DNA of 56,399 bases from JALRBM01 sp964477195 (GCA_964477195.1 CAYZCX010000008.1:1-56399), one strand, 5' to 3'; counted from the stretch's first letter, positions 7,210 to 16,551 are shown. Program-made: numbers and translations. Notes: generated from the letters alone by a model not told the origin.

Positions 7210-7797
7210 GTGAGTAATATCATCTCTCTAGACGGATACTACGAAGGCCCTGGAAAAAATGTCATGGTTCTTCCTATGGACGGTGGATTCGACTCACATA
7301 ACTTGGAGTGTATGAAGAACGCCGGGTCTGTACTGCTTGGACATACCTCATATCAAATGTTTAGCAGCTTCTGGCCCATAGTGGCAGAAAATCCTGACGC
7401 ATCCGAGACGAATCGTGAATTTTCAAAACTTTATAATACCGTCGAAAAAATCGTCATTTCTGATAAATTAAGTGAAAAAGACCTACCTGAAGTCTGGAAA
7501 GATACGACACGTATTATCGGAAACGATGTATATAGCACGCTCGCCAATCTAAAAAAGAAAGACGGGAAAGACATTGTAATATACGGAAGCCGCGTGCTTT
7601 GGAACGATCTCTTCGCTCACGGACTTGTCGACGAGCTTCATCTTACCATCGGTAATGTCGTCTTGGGTGACGGGACCCCTCTATTTGACGCCCCGATTTC
7701 ATATGATGATCCGCGCGTCAAACTCCATCTTCTGGAGAGTCGCAAAATGGACAACTCCGAAAACATGCTCACAAAGTACGCAGTCATCTATAAGTAA
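7210..7797 (+). CDS. Dihydrofolate reductase/RibD C-terminal-like reductase
   Basis: A RibD_C/DHFR-fold protein: VSNIISLDGYYEGP at the start, GHTSYQMF, YGSRVLWNDLF and LVDELHLTIGNVVLGDGTPLF are typical. Members are NAD(P)H-dependent reductases, mostly of unknown substrate. The open frame begins at GTG 7210, but relatives usually begin with about five more residues, MRKII. Exactly that is encoded from ATG 7194 if one A is removed from the five-A run at 7200-7204. The Shine-Dalgarno AAGGAG at 7180-7185 also fits ATG 7194, not the GTG. So there is a one-base insertion at the start, either real or a sequencing error. Confidence 0.8.
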   Translation: MSNIISLDGYYEGPGKNVMVLPMDGGFDSHNLECMKNAGSVLLGHTSYQMFSSFWPIVAENPDASETNREFSKLYNTVEKIVISDKLSEKDLPEVWKDTTRIIGNDVYSTLANLKKKDGKDIVIYGSRVLWNDLFAHGLVDELHLTIGNVVLGDGTPLFDAPISYDDPRVKLHLLESRKMDNSENMLTKYAVIYK

Positions 7798-7811
7798 TGA
7801 ACCTCTCCTAT

Positions 7812-7846
7812 AAAAAAACCGCCTTACTTCTACAGGGCGGTTTTTT
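7812..7846. terminator. Bidirectional terminator
   Basis: CCGCC (7819-7823) pairs with GGCGG (7836-7840), flanked by seven A and six T. It serves the reductase gene and the convergent gene at 7846. Confidence 0.8.
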
Positions 7847-8355
7847 CATTCAACAGTATACCGAACCATTCTGAGTATTTTGTCCGAGGTTGGTGGCAGC
7901 GGTTTATATCCTATAGCGTCATACGCACGCACTGCTTCTCTACTCTCATCAGGGTGATGCTCAAGCCATGCGGCCGTTACTTCACGCATATCATAGTGAA
8001 TCGTTTGTAAAAATGCCGCAAATTTTTCGCGGTCAACGCCATCGCAAAACTGCATGTCAAATCGGTGCGAAGCAACATGATCATCCGTAGCAAGGACAGC
8101 CTCCTCAAAGTTAACTAGCGCTAATAGCGATGCCCTTCGTCCCAATGAATAAACGACTTTAGGTGATTCATCATACCAATCCTGCCATGCCTTCACTTCA
8201 TCCTGAAGCTGTGGACGAGGTTTTTCGTCGAACCGTGTCACGGAAGCGAGTTTACGAGCAAGCTTCTCATTCCAGCCTTTTCGGACAATAAGCGGCGGTC
8301 GCTCCATATCAAGCGAAAGACTATATTTATTTTCAATAAATTGTAATTCAGACAT
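7846..8355 (-). CDS. Putative GNAT-like acetyltransferase
   Basis: A 169-residue cytoplasmic protein, last gene of the pgm-recG operon. The C-terminal segment EAVRAYDAIGYKPLPPTSDK recalls the final helix and strand of GNAT enzymes, and FEEAVLATDDHVASHRFD could be the central strand; no acetyl-CoA loop is clear, so the call is weak. ATG 8355 is chosen over longer frames because those run into rsmD and the hairpin between the genes. The start lies right after the T-run of that hairpin, so expression probably depends on read-through. Confidence 0.4.
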   Translation of the reverse strand: MSELQFIENKYSLSLDMERPPLIVRKGWNEKLARKLASVTRFDEKPRPQLQDEVKAWQDWYDESPKVVYSLGRRASLLALVNFEEAVLATDDHVASHRFDMQFCDGVDREKFAAFLQTIHYDMREVTAAWLEHHPDESREAVRAYDAIGYKPLPPTSDKILRMVRYTVE

Positions 8356-8379
8356 AAAAAATACGCCTTTTTCAGGCGT
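8356..8379 (-). terminator. Attenuating hairpin at the end of rsmD
   Basis: On the minus strand ACGCC, seven bases, GGCGT is followed by A and six T. The hairpin contains the rsmD stop codon, and the next gene starts directly after the T-run. Confidence 0.6.
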
Positions 8380-8917
8380 CCTCTCGGCGGTAGAAGGTGA
8401 GAAATGCATTCCCATAACTACGATTGTCCACCACAACAACTCCGTTTTTGGTTGGTTCCTCACCCCTACCCGGGTGTGATAATATCATACTCCCACCTGG
8501 TTTTAATAGATCAAATAATTTCGAAACTGTGGAAAACTGAGGATCGTGATAGGGCGGGTCTGCAAAGATAATGTCAAATCTATCACCGTTATATGTCTCT
8601 GCCCAGCTACCGACCGTCGCTCGAACAATATGTGTAGTGCTCTTTACATCAAGAAACATAATGTTTTTTTCGAGAACTTTTTGAGCCACACGGTCTTTTT
8701 CGATAAATATAGCCGTATTTGCTCCGCGGCTTAACGCTTCGAGCCCTAACGCCCCTGTCCCTGCGAATGCATCAAGCACACGCGCATTATTGATCTGGCT
8801 ACCTAAACTATTGAACAGCGCGTTACGTACACGCTCACTCATTGGATGAGTTCGGGTATTATCCGGCGCGTCCAGTTTACGACCCCCGAACTTTCCACTT
8901 ATAATTCGTATATTCAC
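8372..8917 (-). CDS. rsmD: 16S rRNA (guanine966-N2)-methyltransferase
   Basis: Methylates G966 of 16S rRNA using S-adenosylmethionine. The 181-residue product starts MNIRIISGKFGGRKL and has RTHPMSERVRNALFNSLG, the SAM-binding loop DAFAGTGALGLEALSRGA and the catalytic motif DPPY, all typical of RsmD. The GTG at 8917 is chosen because the family start begins there and GGAG lies seven bases upstream. The stop of the upstream gene overlaps it as GTGA, so the two are translationally coupled. It ends in an attenuator-like hairpin. Confidence 0.93.
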   Translation of the reverse strand: MNIRIISGKFGGRKLDAPDNTRTHPMSERVRNALFNSLGSQINNARVLDAFAGTGALGLEALSRGANTAIFIEKDRVAQKVLEKNIMFLDVKSTTHIVRATVGSWAETYNGDRFDIIFADPPYHDPQFSTVSKLFDLLKPGGSMILSHPGRGEEPTKNGVVVVDNRSYGNAFLTFYRREDA

Positions 8918-9726
8918 CCCATCTTCTCCGATAAAGTAACGGCCTTGTACCATCCAAGCGTCACTGCGCGGATGATTTCGGGGATAAGTTTGTCTCTCGT
9001 TTCGCGGGCCAAATGACGAGTCCAGCCAAGTTTACTAAACTCCTCGTACATCTCCATTGTTGCAATACGTTCGAGACTTTCGAGAAAGATCGCGTCATAA
9101 TCACCCTCTTTCATGCGTTTGTAATCATCGCTGGCTGGCTCTGTCTCGTCGAATCTCAAGGGAGCAATAGCAGTCGCGACACCCCACTCAAACATAAAGT
9201 GATTAGTAAAAACTCCACGCGCACCCCAGTATTCCCAGTTTTTTGACAATGTATCTCGACGACTATCTCCACGAATGATATTTTTATCGAGAATCGTCAG
9301 ACGCTCTTCCTTGGGCTTTCCCCATAGCTCTTCTATTTTTTCATCGAGTGGATAATGGTGAGCAGGGGTCAGTCCATCGACAATCGCATGCGCCATCCAG
9401 GCAGCTTCGAATGCCGCTCGCTGTTCATCGCGAGATTTTAAGGCGACTGCCATATTGTAAATATGGTCATTGATCATATTGACAATCGCCCGATCCTCGG
9501 GGTTTTTTGGGTCGATATAGTGCCACGGCTCATCCTTTGCCGGACTCTTACGTTTTATGCCATCGGGGCCATTCGTCCCTTCAAAATGGAGGACGTCATG
9601 AAGTGTCGGAAAAAACTGCCGTTTCGGAAGACGATTTTTAATATGGCGATAAACCACTCGATCGATTTTCTGATGCACGCCCATGACGCGCCCAGATTTT
9701 GTACGGAATGTAGTACCAGAATACAT
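8914..9726 (-). CDS. Zinc-dependent phospholipase C/S1-P1 nuclease-like protein
   Basis: A 270-residue protein with no signal peptide. The motif AHAIVDGLTPAH near residue 112 fits HxxxDxxxPxH, the metal-binding signature of zinc-dependent phospholipase C and S1/P1 nuclease folds. Further His residues in HDVLHFEG and PWHYID could complete a trinuclear zinc site. Family enzymes hydrolyse phosphodiesters, but the usual N-terminal Trp-1 of secreted phospholipases is absent and the protein appears cytoplasmic. It lies four bases after recG and overlaps rsmD by four bases. A function in nucleic-acid or lipid turnover is inference only. Confidence 0.6.
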   Translation of the reverse strand: MYSGTTFRTKSGRVMGVHQKIDRVVYRHIKNRLPKRQFFPTLHDVLHFEGTNGPDGIKRKSPAKDEPWHYIDPKNPEDRAIVNMINDHIYNMAVALKSRDEQRAAFEAAWMAHAIVDGLTPAHHYPLDEKIEELWGKPKEERLTILDKNIIRGDSRRDTLSKNWEYWGARGVFTNHFMFEWGVATAIAPLRFDETEPASDDYKRMKEGDYDAIFLESLERIATMEMYEEFSKLGWTRHLARETRDKLIPEIIRAVTLGWYKAVTLSEKMG

Positions 9727-9730
9727 AATG

Positions 9731-11761
9731 TTAGTTTAACGTTGTCAGCCGCTGATATTGTTCCACCTGTGCGGCTAATTGTTTATATTGTAACAGACTA
9801 GCACCAGACTCGACGAACTTTTTGGCCTGTACCTGCGCACGGGCGATGAGATTCGTATCTGATAATGTTGCGATTTGCAGGTTGAGCGCACCGTGCTGTG
9901 CTCGACCATAGATTTCACCAGGACCTCGAAGCTGCATGTCAACTTCCGCCAGATAAAAACCGTCATTTGATTTTTCAATTTCTCTCAAGCGTTGGCTCGG
10001 CTTACTACTATCGCTCGTGATCAAATAGCAGTAGCTCTGATGAGACGAACGACCTACTCGTCCACGAAGCTGATGAAGCTGGCTCAGCCCAAAACGGTCG
10101 GCGTCCTCGATTAGCATGATTGTCGCATTCGGGACGTCGACACCTACCTCGACAACAGTCGTGCTCACGAGTATGTCCACTTGTCCTGTAGCGAAAGCTG
10201 CCATGACTGCTTCTTTTTCCTCTGGTTTGAGTTTTCCGTGAAGTAGCGCTATGTTTCGGTGCTTAAACACCCCTTGATTCAGGCGCTTGTATTCGGTCTC
10301 GACACTTTTGATGTCATTGTCGGGATTATCATCAATAAGACTACAGATAACATACGCTTGGCGGCCCGCTGTAATTTCTTGATCCACCATTTCGTAGAGT
10401 TGTGGGCGAGAATTTGGCGACCATATCTTTGTTTTAATCGGTTTACGACCTTTCGGTAATTCATTGAGGATACTTACATCTAGCTCACCGTAAACAGTCA
10501 ATGCGAGACTTCGCGGAATAGGGGTGGCTGTCATAGCCAAGAGATGAGGCATGCGTTCGGATTTTTTGAGTAACTCCTGTCGCTGTCCGACCCCAAACCG
10601 GTGTTGCTCATCGATGACAACAAAACCAAGTTTATGAAAAATAACCTTACCTTGAATAAGTGCGTGCGTCCCGACAACAACATCAACCTCGCCGCTAGCG
10701 ATTTGCTCATAGAGCGTTTGCCTTGCCGCTCCTTTGACACTTCCGGTTAACAAACCTACTTTTACTCCGAAAGGTGCGAGCAATCGATCGAGTGTTTCAG
10801 CGTGTTGTACGGCAAGAATCTCGGTCGGTGCCATCAGCGCCGTTTGATATCCCGCATGTGCAGCTTGTCTGGCCGCAAGCCCAGCAACGACTGTCTTGCC
10901 CGAGCCGACATCACCTTGCAACAGTCGGTTCATCGGAATTTCGTGTTCAAAATCCTGGATAATCTCCCAAGCTGCACGACGTTGGGCGTTTGTCAGCGCA
11001 AAAGGAAGCTGGCTCACAAACTCGCTCACGACTTTTTGCTCAAATGGAATATGCCAGCCGGTTAATTTTGCGTTTTCCTGTTTATTGAATTGACTGGCGA
11101 GTAGTAGCTGAAATAATTCCTCAAACGCCAAGCGTTCTTTGGCTTTTTTTATTTCATCTGCCGACTTCGGAAAATGCATACCAAGATACGCATCGGCACG
11201 CGAGAGAAGCTTTTCTTGCTGAGTGATATTTGCCGGGAGAGTTTCGGGAAGCATCGTAATAAGGGGTTTAAGCTCGGCAAGAATCTTGCGAACAAGCGGG
11301 TTTTTTAATCCTTTTATCGAGCGGTAGACTGGCAGTAACCGATCTGTTTGCACCGGCATATCACTTACTTTTTCGGCACTGGGGTTAGTAAGTTGGTAGC
11401 GATTGTAGTTAAATTCGAATTCACCCGAAAAAAAGAACTCGTCACCACTTTTAAACTGTGTTTCACGGTACGGCTGATTAAACCACACCGCTTGTAACTT
11501 GCCAGTTTCATCAGCCAGTGTCGCGGTTGTGATCCGTAGTCCACGGCGGACAGGGCGGGTAGTTATTTTTTCACATCGAGCGCGAATCGTAGCCTTGCCG
11601 GGATGAATATTGGCAATTTGGACAACTTCTGAAAAATCTTCGTGAGCTCTCGGAAGGAATTCGATAAGATCACCGACCGTGCGAAGACCTGCTTGAGCGA
11701 ACTGTTCTCCTGTTTTTTGCCCGACTCCTTTTATTTTTTCGAGTGGTGATACGAGATTCAT
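9731..11761 (-). CDS. recG: ATP-dependent DNA helicase RecG
   Basis: Remodels stalled replication forks and Holliday junctions. The 676-residue protein has the N-terminal wedge/OB domain (about 60-150), Walker A LLQGDVGSGKT, the DExH motif VIDEQHRFG, motif III AMTATPIPRS and motif V STTVVEVGVDVPNA, then the RecG C-terminal region with QLRGPGE. Length and motifs match the family. It follows pgm by five bases and precedes the phospholipase C-like gene by four, in a minus-strand operon. Confidence 0.97.
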   Translation of the reverse strand: MNLVSPLEKIKGVGQKTGEQFAQAGLRTVGDLIEFLPRAHEDFSEVVQIANIHPGKATIRARCEKITTRPVRRGLRITTATLADETGKLQAVWFNQPYRETQFKSGDEFFFSGEFEFNYNRYQLTNPSAEKVSDMPVQTDRLLPVYRSIKGLKNPLVRKILAELKPLITMLPETLPANITQQEKLLSRADAYLGMHFPKSADEIKKAKERLAFEELFQLLLASQFNKQENAKLTGWHIPFEQKVVSEFVSQLPFALTNAQRRAAWEIIQDFEHEIPMNRLLQGDVGSGKTVVAGLAARQAAHAGYQTALMAPTEILAVQHAETLDRLLAPFGVKVGLLTGSVKGAARQTLYEQIASGEVDVVVGTHALIQGKVIFHKLGFVVIDEQHRFGVGQRQELLKKSERMPHLLAMTATPIPRSLALTVYGELDVSILNELPKGRKPIKTKIWSPNSRPQLYEMVDQEITAGRQAYVICSLIDDNPDNDIKSVETEYKRLNQGVFKHRNIALLHGKLKPEEKEAVMAAFATGQVDILVSTTVVEVGVDVPNATIMLIEDADRFGLSQLHQLRGRVGRSSHQSYCYLITSDSSKPSQRLREIEKSNDGFYLAEVDMQLRGPGEIYGRAQHGALNLQIATLSDTNLIARAQVQAKKFVESGASLLQYKQLAAQVEQYQRLTTLN

Positions 11762-11766
11762 ATCCC

Positions 11767-13536
11767 TTACTGTAGCACCATATCCTCAAGGGTCTTGGCA
11801 AGCTCTCCGAGCAAACGACTCGTCTCTTCGTATTGACTGCGTGTATTTTCGCCAGCTTCATCGAACCACTGGATATAAAATTTCAACTTTGGTTCAGTCC
11901 CGCTTGGACGGATCGTGACGCGGCGGCGCAAGTCTCCATCGAGTTCCAATACGACGACGTTTCCGCTAGTGCAGTCGATCTTTGACGTCGTGCCAGTGCG
12001 AAGATCACGACGTTCAAGCAACATATAGTCCGAGACCGCTGTCACTGCATGCCCACCGATTTCGGCGGGGGTGTGAGCACGAAGATCGGTCATAACTTGT
12101 TGCATTTTATTGAACCCAGCTGCACCTTCAAAATAGGCGTTGGCAAGGTGTTCGATATACAGACCGTACTCAGCGTAAAGTTCGAGCAAGCGGTCATAGA
12201 GCGTCTTACCTTCTTTTTTTAATTCCGCGGCATATTCAGCGACCGGCAGCGTTCCACTCGCTCCATCTTTGTCCCTTGCGTAATCGCCTTTTAGCAAACC
12301 AAAGCTCTCTTCGGCGCCAAGAAGGAATGTTTGGCCAAGGGCTTCTTTTTCGAGGATAAGTTTTGCGATGTACTTATAACCTATGAGCATGTTTCCGTAT
12401 AGTTTTACACCGTAATGGTCGGCGAGCGCGACAAGCATATCCGTCGTCACAATTGTTTTCGCGAGATAGTCATCTGGCTTCAAAATACCTTTTTGTTGAC
12501 GCTTCTTTAGTGTATAGTCGGCCGCAAGCACAGCTGTTTGGTTTCCACTAAGATATACCGCTTCGTCACCTTGACGAACCATAATTCCCAGGCGATCCGC
12601 ATCGGGATCATTCGTCACGGCCATATCTGCTTTTTCTTGTAGCATTTGTGCAACTGCCATTTCATTTGCAGCTTTTTCTTCTGGATTTGGCTTGTGATTT
12701 TTGACTGTAGGAAAGTTACCATCTGGCAACATTTGAGCCTCCACAAGGGAAATTTGTGAAAATCCGGCTTCGCGTAAGACGGGCAGTACATTTGTTTGTC
12801 CGGCACCATGAAGTGGCGAATAGACAATTGCGACATCACGATCGTCACCTTCTTTTTGACCCACGACGGCCTTTATGTATTCCTGGTCGACTTCTTCTCC
12901 AATGACAACAAGACGACCATTTGTCACTGCTTCATCAAATGGCATAACATTAATTTTCGAGAGAGCCTCTGCCATCGCGAGAACACCTTTATCATGAGGT
13001 GAAGATATTTGTCCCCCGTCCGACCAATACGCCTTGAAGCCGTTGTCTATTGGTGGGTTGTGGCTAGCACTGACGACAATGCCGATGGCCGCACCCAAAT
13101 GGCGAACCGCAAAACTAAGTTCTGGCGTGGCCCGAAATGAGTCAAAAAGGTATGTCTTGAATCCGTTTGCAGCAGCTACTTGCGCTGCGTAGCGACTCAA
13201 TTCTGGTGATGTAAGACGTGTATCATACGCAATAACGACGCCTTTATCGGAGGCTCTGCTGTCGATTGACTTTGCATATTCGCAGAGTGCTTGGGTTGAC
13301 TCACCAATAGTTACTTTATTAATACGATTAGAGCCGATGCCGGTTGCCCCACGACGCCCAGCGGTGCCGAATTCAATAATTTTGAAAAAGGCGTCTTCGA
13401 GTTCTTGCCATTTTTCAGCCTTAATCATGTCTTCAAGTTCCTGTTTGTATTCAGCAAATTTTGGTTCACGTAACCATTCTTCAATATTTTTTGCCGCACT
13501 TTCAGAAACATGCGCGCGCACAGTATCGTTAGACAT
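11767..13536 (-). CDS. Phosphoglucomutase/phosphomannomutase
   Basis: Interconverts hexose 1- and 6-phosphates. The 589 residues carry the whole alpha-D-phosphohexomutase plan: substrate entry TAGRRGATGIG, phosphoserine loop SASHNP near residue 160, metal loop DPDADRLG, sugar loop GAEESFG and C-terminal phosphate-binding RPSGTEPKLKFY. Length favours the PGM2-like long branch. AAAGGGG lies before the ATG, and TATAAT is seen in the promoter region. First gene of the recG operon; with galU at 49087-49980 it would supply UDP-glucose. Confidence 0.93.
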   Translation of the reverse strand: MSNDTVRAHVSESAAKNIEEWLREPKFAEYKQELEDMIKAEKWQELEDAFFKIIEFGTAGRRGATGIGSNRINKVTIGESTQALCEYAKSIDSRASDKGVVIAYDTRLTSPELSRYAAQVAAANGFKTYLFDSFRATPELSFAVRHLGAAIGIVVSASHNPPIDNGFKAYWSDGGQISSPHDKGVLAMAEALSKINVMPFDEAVTNGRLVVIGEEVDQEYIKAVVGQKEGDDRDVAIVYSPLHGAGQTNVLPVLREAGFSQISLVEAQMLPDGNFPTVKNHKPNPEEKAANEMAVAQMLQEKADMAVTNDPDADRLGIMVRQGDEAVYLSGNQTAVLAADYTLKKRQQKGILKPDDYLAKTIVTTDMLVALADHYGVKLYGNMLIGYKYIAKLILEKEALGQTFLLGAEESFGLLKGDYARDKDGASGTLPVAEYAAELKKEGKTLYDRLLELYAEYGLYIEHLANAYFEGAAGFNKMQQVMTDLRAHTPAEIGGHAVTAVSDYMLLERRDLRTGTTSKIDCTSGNVVVLELDGDLRRRVTIRPSGTEPKLKFYIQWFDEAGENTRSQYEETSRLLGELAKTLEDMVLQ

Positions 13537-13645
13537 CGTCGCCCCTTTCGTTATTCTATAGGAGCTTTTATTATATCATTTTTACGTCCCCTCCTCTACT
13601 TCGCCGAACATTGTGATTCTCTTATAATGTCGCTACAATGAATCC

Positions 13646-14371
13646 ATGTTAGCTGCATTTGCATGGGGGATGGGCGCTGCGGGTTCACTCATTATAGGGG
13701 CACTACTCGCCAGTTACCTCAAGATTTCACGGCGAATCCTTGGGCTTATCATGGCCTTCGGTGTCGGCGTACTTATTAGTGCGGTGGCGTTTGAATTAGC
13801 TGAAGAGGCATTTACCGCATCGGGTGGTGGCTGGGCAGTGGCTACGGGACTCGGCGCAGGAGCGCTGGTCTTTTTCCTCGGAGATATCGCGATAGACAAG
13901 ATGGGCGGAAGAGCTCATCGTAAACCGAAGACCGAAGACGGCTCGGGTCCTGCAATTTTGCTCGGAACTATTCTCGATGGTATTCCTGAATCAATTGTTA
14001 TAGGGCTGGCGCTCGTCCATGGTGGCGCTATCAGTATTGCGATGGTTGTCGCCGTCTTCCTCTCGAATCTTCCGGAAGCTATCGGAGCAACGAGTGGTCT
14101 CATCGCAAGTGGATGGCACAAAGGTCGCATACTCGGGCTTTGGCTCATCGTTGCTATAGTGTCTGGTGCTGCATCATGGGCCGGCTATGCGTTTTTTGAT
14201 AGCGCTAGTCCTGCGCTTTTATCATTTACTCTTGCATTTGCCGCAGGAGCCCTGCTCACAATGCTTGCAGATAGTATGATGCCAGAGGCATTTCGCGATA
14301 GCGGTAAGCTTGCCGGCCTTGTCACAACTCTTGGCTTTGGCCTTGCTTTTTTGCTAAGTATGGTGAGCTAA
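13646..14371 (+). CDS. ZIP-family metal transporter
   Basis: An integral membrane protein of 241 residues with about eight hydrophobic segments. ZIP hallmarks are the paired helices carrying LDGIPESIVIG (about residue 110) and FLSNLPEAIGA (about 138), which form the binuclear metal site. The canonical first His of HNxPEG is replaced (DGIPES), so metal selectivity may differ. It would import zinc, iron or manganese. TACAAT ends six bases before the ATG and TATAAT lies a little upstream, with no Shine-Dalgarno, so the mRNA is probably leaderless. It converges on the deacetylase gene across a shared hairpin. Confidence 0.85.
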   Translation: MLAAFAWGMGAAGSLIIGALLASYLKISRRILGLIMAFGVGVLISAVAFELAEEAFTASGGGWAVATGLGAGALVFFLGDIAIDKMGGRAHRKPKTEDGSGPAILLGTILDGIPESIVIGLALVHGGAISIAMVVAVFLSNLPEAIGATSGLIASGWHKGRILGLWLIVAIVSGAASWAGYAFFDSASPALLSFTLAFAAGALLTMLADSMMPEAFRDSGKLAGLVTTLGFGLAFLLSMVS

Positions 14372-14391
14372 CATTCAGCCTCAATTTAAAT

Positions 14392-14434
14392 AGGGGCGGT
14401 AACTTGGCTGGAATTTTGCCATGTTACCGCCCCT
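14392..14434. terminator. Bidirectional hairpin between ZIP and deacetylase genes
   Basis: AGGGGCGGTAAC pairs perfectly with GTTACCGCCCCT around 19 bases that contain a small TGGC/GCCA stem. No strong T-run follows on either side. Confidence 0.6.
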
Positions 14435-14438
14435 TGAT

Positions 14439-15248
14439 CTAGCAGATAGGAAACGGAACTGTCTCGGTTGTAGGCGTACGAGGAGCAGGACAGATTCGAT
14501 TATTTGCCCGTGCCACCTCCAAAATACCCTGAAGTGCGCGCGGGTAATTTGTAAAGTAGTGCCCCAAAATCACAACGGGCGCACCTTTTGGTGTTTTCGC
14601 CAAGCCTACTTTTACACGGTGAATCAGCTCTTCAGCCGACGGGTGCACGCCGTCTACAAGACGCCAGTCATTGGTATCAAGCGTCCAGGTACACAACCGA
14701 TACCCTGCTGCTTCGGCCACCTCTTTCACTCCTGCGTTGTAGTCGCCATAGGGCGGACGCAGATAGGTGCTTGCGACACCTCCACTGATCTCTTCGGTCA
14801 ATCTGGTCTTTGAAAGCTTCGTAAGCTGCAGGTGACTAAAGCTATGATTTGACACATAGGTGCCTCGAGCCCGCAGTTCCGCCATCAAGTCTTTGTGGTA
14901 TGTTTTCTGATAAGCATCCACTTTTGACTTGATGGGGAATGCTTCCATCATGACATCATTTTCTCGTGCCCAGTCAGCGATTTGAATCATCTTGTCGCCG
15001 CTAGCCTTACTTCGTTCACTGGGAAAATCGTCGATTGTCAACAGAACATTCGAAACATTCCCTGTTTTTGCCGTGCTCACCCCACAATTCTCAACGACGT
15101 AATCCGATGGCGATACGATGCGTGGAGTCGGCGAAGATGGAGCCGAAGGTTGCGGTGAAGATGCGACAGGAGACGTCCCGACTAGCGTACAGCTCGATAG
15201 CGCCATCATTACAATGAACCCTACCGCGAATACTCTTGACTTTCGCAA
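14439..15248 (-). CDS. Polysaccharide deacetylase lipoprotein (NodB domain)
   Basis: A surface-anchored deacetylase. The signal peptide ends in lipobox LSSC near residue 20, then a Ser/Pro-rich linker precedes a NodB (CE4) domain. Motif 1 is TIDDFP, whose Asp pair gives base and metal ligand; motif 2 is HSFSH with the two metal His; motif 3 is RPPYGDYN; a late His is in ILGHY. It probably removes acetyl groups from peptidoglycan or another glycan, its own or its host's. The start is TTG with GAGGGG eight bases upstream. It has its own promoter at 15295-15323. Confidence 0.88.
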   Translation of the reverse strand: MRKSRVFAVGFIVMMALSSCTLVGTSPVASSPQPSAPSSPTPRIVSPSDYVVENCGVSTAKTGNVSNVLLTIDDFPSERSKASGDKMIQIADWARENDVMMEAFPIKSKVDAYQKTYHKDLMAELRARGTYVSNHSFSHLQLTKLSKTRLTEEISGGVASTYLRPPYGDYNAGVKEVAEAAGYRLCTWTLDTNDWRLVDGVHPSAEELIHRVKVGLAKTPKGAPVVILGHYFTNYPRALQGILEVARANNRICPAPRTPTTETVPFPIC

Positions 15249-15294
15249 GTATTTGCCCCTCTGCTAGAAAGTATGTGGGCGATCCACACGCACA

Positions 15295-15323
15295 ACTTTA
15301 CAATGACACCGCAATTATGTCAA
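15295..15323 (-). promoter_or_regulatory. Promoter of deacetylase gene
   Basis: On the minus strand TTGACA (15318-15323), 17 bases, TAAAGT (15295-15300). It lies in the short gap after tyrS. Confidence 0.55.
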
Positions 15324-15336
15324 TTTTAGCGACGAT

Positions 15337-16551
15337 CTAGCGAATTAATACAAACGTATTCTTACCTTTTTTCAAAAGCGTAAGCTCATGAAGGGGCGTG
15401 TCTTCACCCACCTTCTCTCCATTCAGTGAAATGGCGCCGCTCGTCAGCAGTCGCCGAGCTTCGCCATTGCTTGCCGCCACACCGGTGTCTACTAAACTTT
15501 CGATAATTGTTTTGCCAGCTTCAACAACAGGAATCTCCTGTGCGAGCAAGTCAAGTTCATCACTCGTTAGATCAGCAAAAGAGCCTCCACCAAAAAGTAC
15601 ATCAGTCACTCGCTCGACTTCCTCGGCTCGCGTCTTACCATGGACAAGCGCTGTCACTTCTCGCGCCAGAGTCTTCTGGGCAATACGAGCACCAGGAGAC
15701 TCTTTGTGGCGTTTTTCAAGATCTTGAATCTCCTCCTGCGTAAAGAGGGTATAGATTTTTGCGTAGTCAATCGCACCTTCGTCATCGACATTCAGCCAGA
15801 ATTGATAAAACTGATAAACGCTTGTTTTCTTGGCGTCCAGCCATACTGCACCCGTTTCGGATTTACCAAATTTCTTTCCGGTCGACTTATTGATGATGAG
15901 TGGAGCGGTCCAAATATGAGCTTCGGCATTTTCGATTTTTCTAATCAGATGAACGCCCGAAATGCTATTTCCCCACTGATCCGCCCCCGCAACTTGCAGC
16001 GTGACGCCCCGATCTCTATATAAGTGCAGGAAATCGTAACCTTGAATAAGTGAATAACTAAATTCAGCATAGCTGATACCTGAGCCACCCTTGCCAATCC
16101 TATTTTGCACAAAGTCACGGTCGAGCAATTGTGTCATACTAAAGTGCTTACCGATATCCCGAAGAAATTGAAGATAGCCGATTTCCTTAAACCAATCATA
16201 GTTGTCGACGATATCAAATTCGAGTCCTTCAAATACACGACGATACTGCAGCGCGATACTTGTTTTGTTATGCTCGACTTCTTCCATGCTCTTCAGTTCA
16301 CGCTCGACATCCTTACCGTCAGGATCCCCGATCATACCCGTAGCACCACCAACTAAGAGTGTCGCTTTGTGGCCGTGGGCAATAAAAGCGCGGATCATCA
16401 TAGCCATTGCGAGCTGACCAATATGCATACTGTCTGCGCTCGGATCGACTCCCCAATAAAAAGAGATAGGCGCCTTGTCTAGTTCGGTCATGTCTTTGAG
16501 TGTCGTTTGGTTTATAAAACCACGCCAGTGCAATTCTTCGGAAAGTGTCAC
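15337..16551 (-). CDS. tyrS: Tyrosine--tRNA ligase
   Basis: Charges tRNA-Tyr. The 404 residues show the class I HIGH motif as HIG at residues 43-45, the Tyr/AMP-binding QVAGADQWGNS region, the KMSKS-type loop KKFGKSE and a C-terminal S4 RNA-binding domain (about 340-404, ATGEARRLL-like helix and GAISLNGEKV). The start is GTG with AGGAG seven bases upstream, and TATACT lies further upstream in the gap shared with the divergent PBP gene. Confidence 0.97.
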   Translation of the reverse strand: MTLSEELHWRGFINQTTLKDMTELDKAPISFYWGVDPSADSMHIGQLAMAMMIRAFIAHGHKATLLVGGATGMIGDPDGKDVERELKSMEEVEHNKTSIALQYRRVFEGLEFDIVDNYDWFKEIGYLQFLRDIGKHFSMTQLLDRDFVQNRIGKGGSGISYAEFSYSLIQGYDFLHLYRDRGVTLQVAGADQWGNSISGVHLIRKIENAEAHIWTAPLIINKSTGKKFGKSETGAVWLDAKKTSVYQFYQFWLNVDDEGAIDYAKIYTLFTQEEIQDLEKRHKESPGARIAQKTLAREVTALVHGKTRAEEVERVTDVLFGGGSFADLTSDELDLLAQEIPVVEAGKTIIESLVDTGVAASNGEARRLLTSGAISLNGEKVGEDTPLHELTLLKKGKNTFVLIR

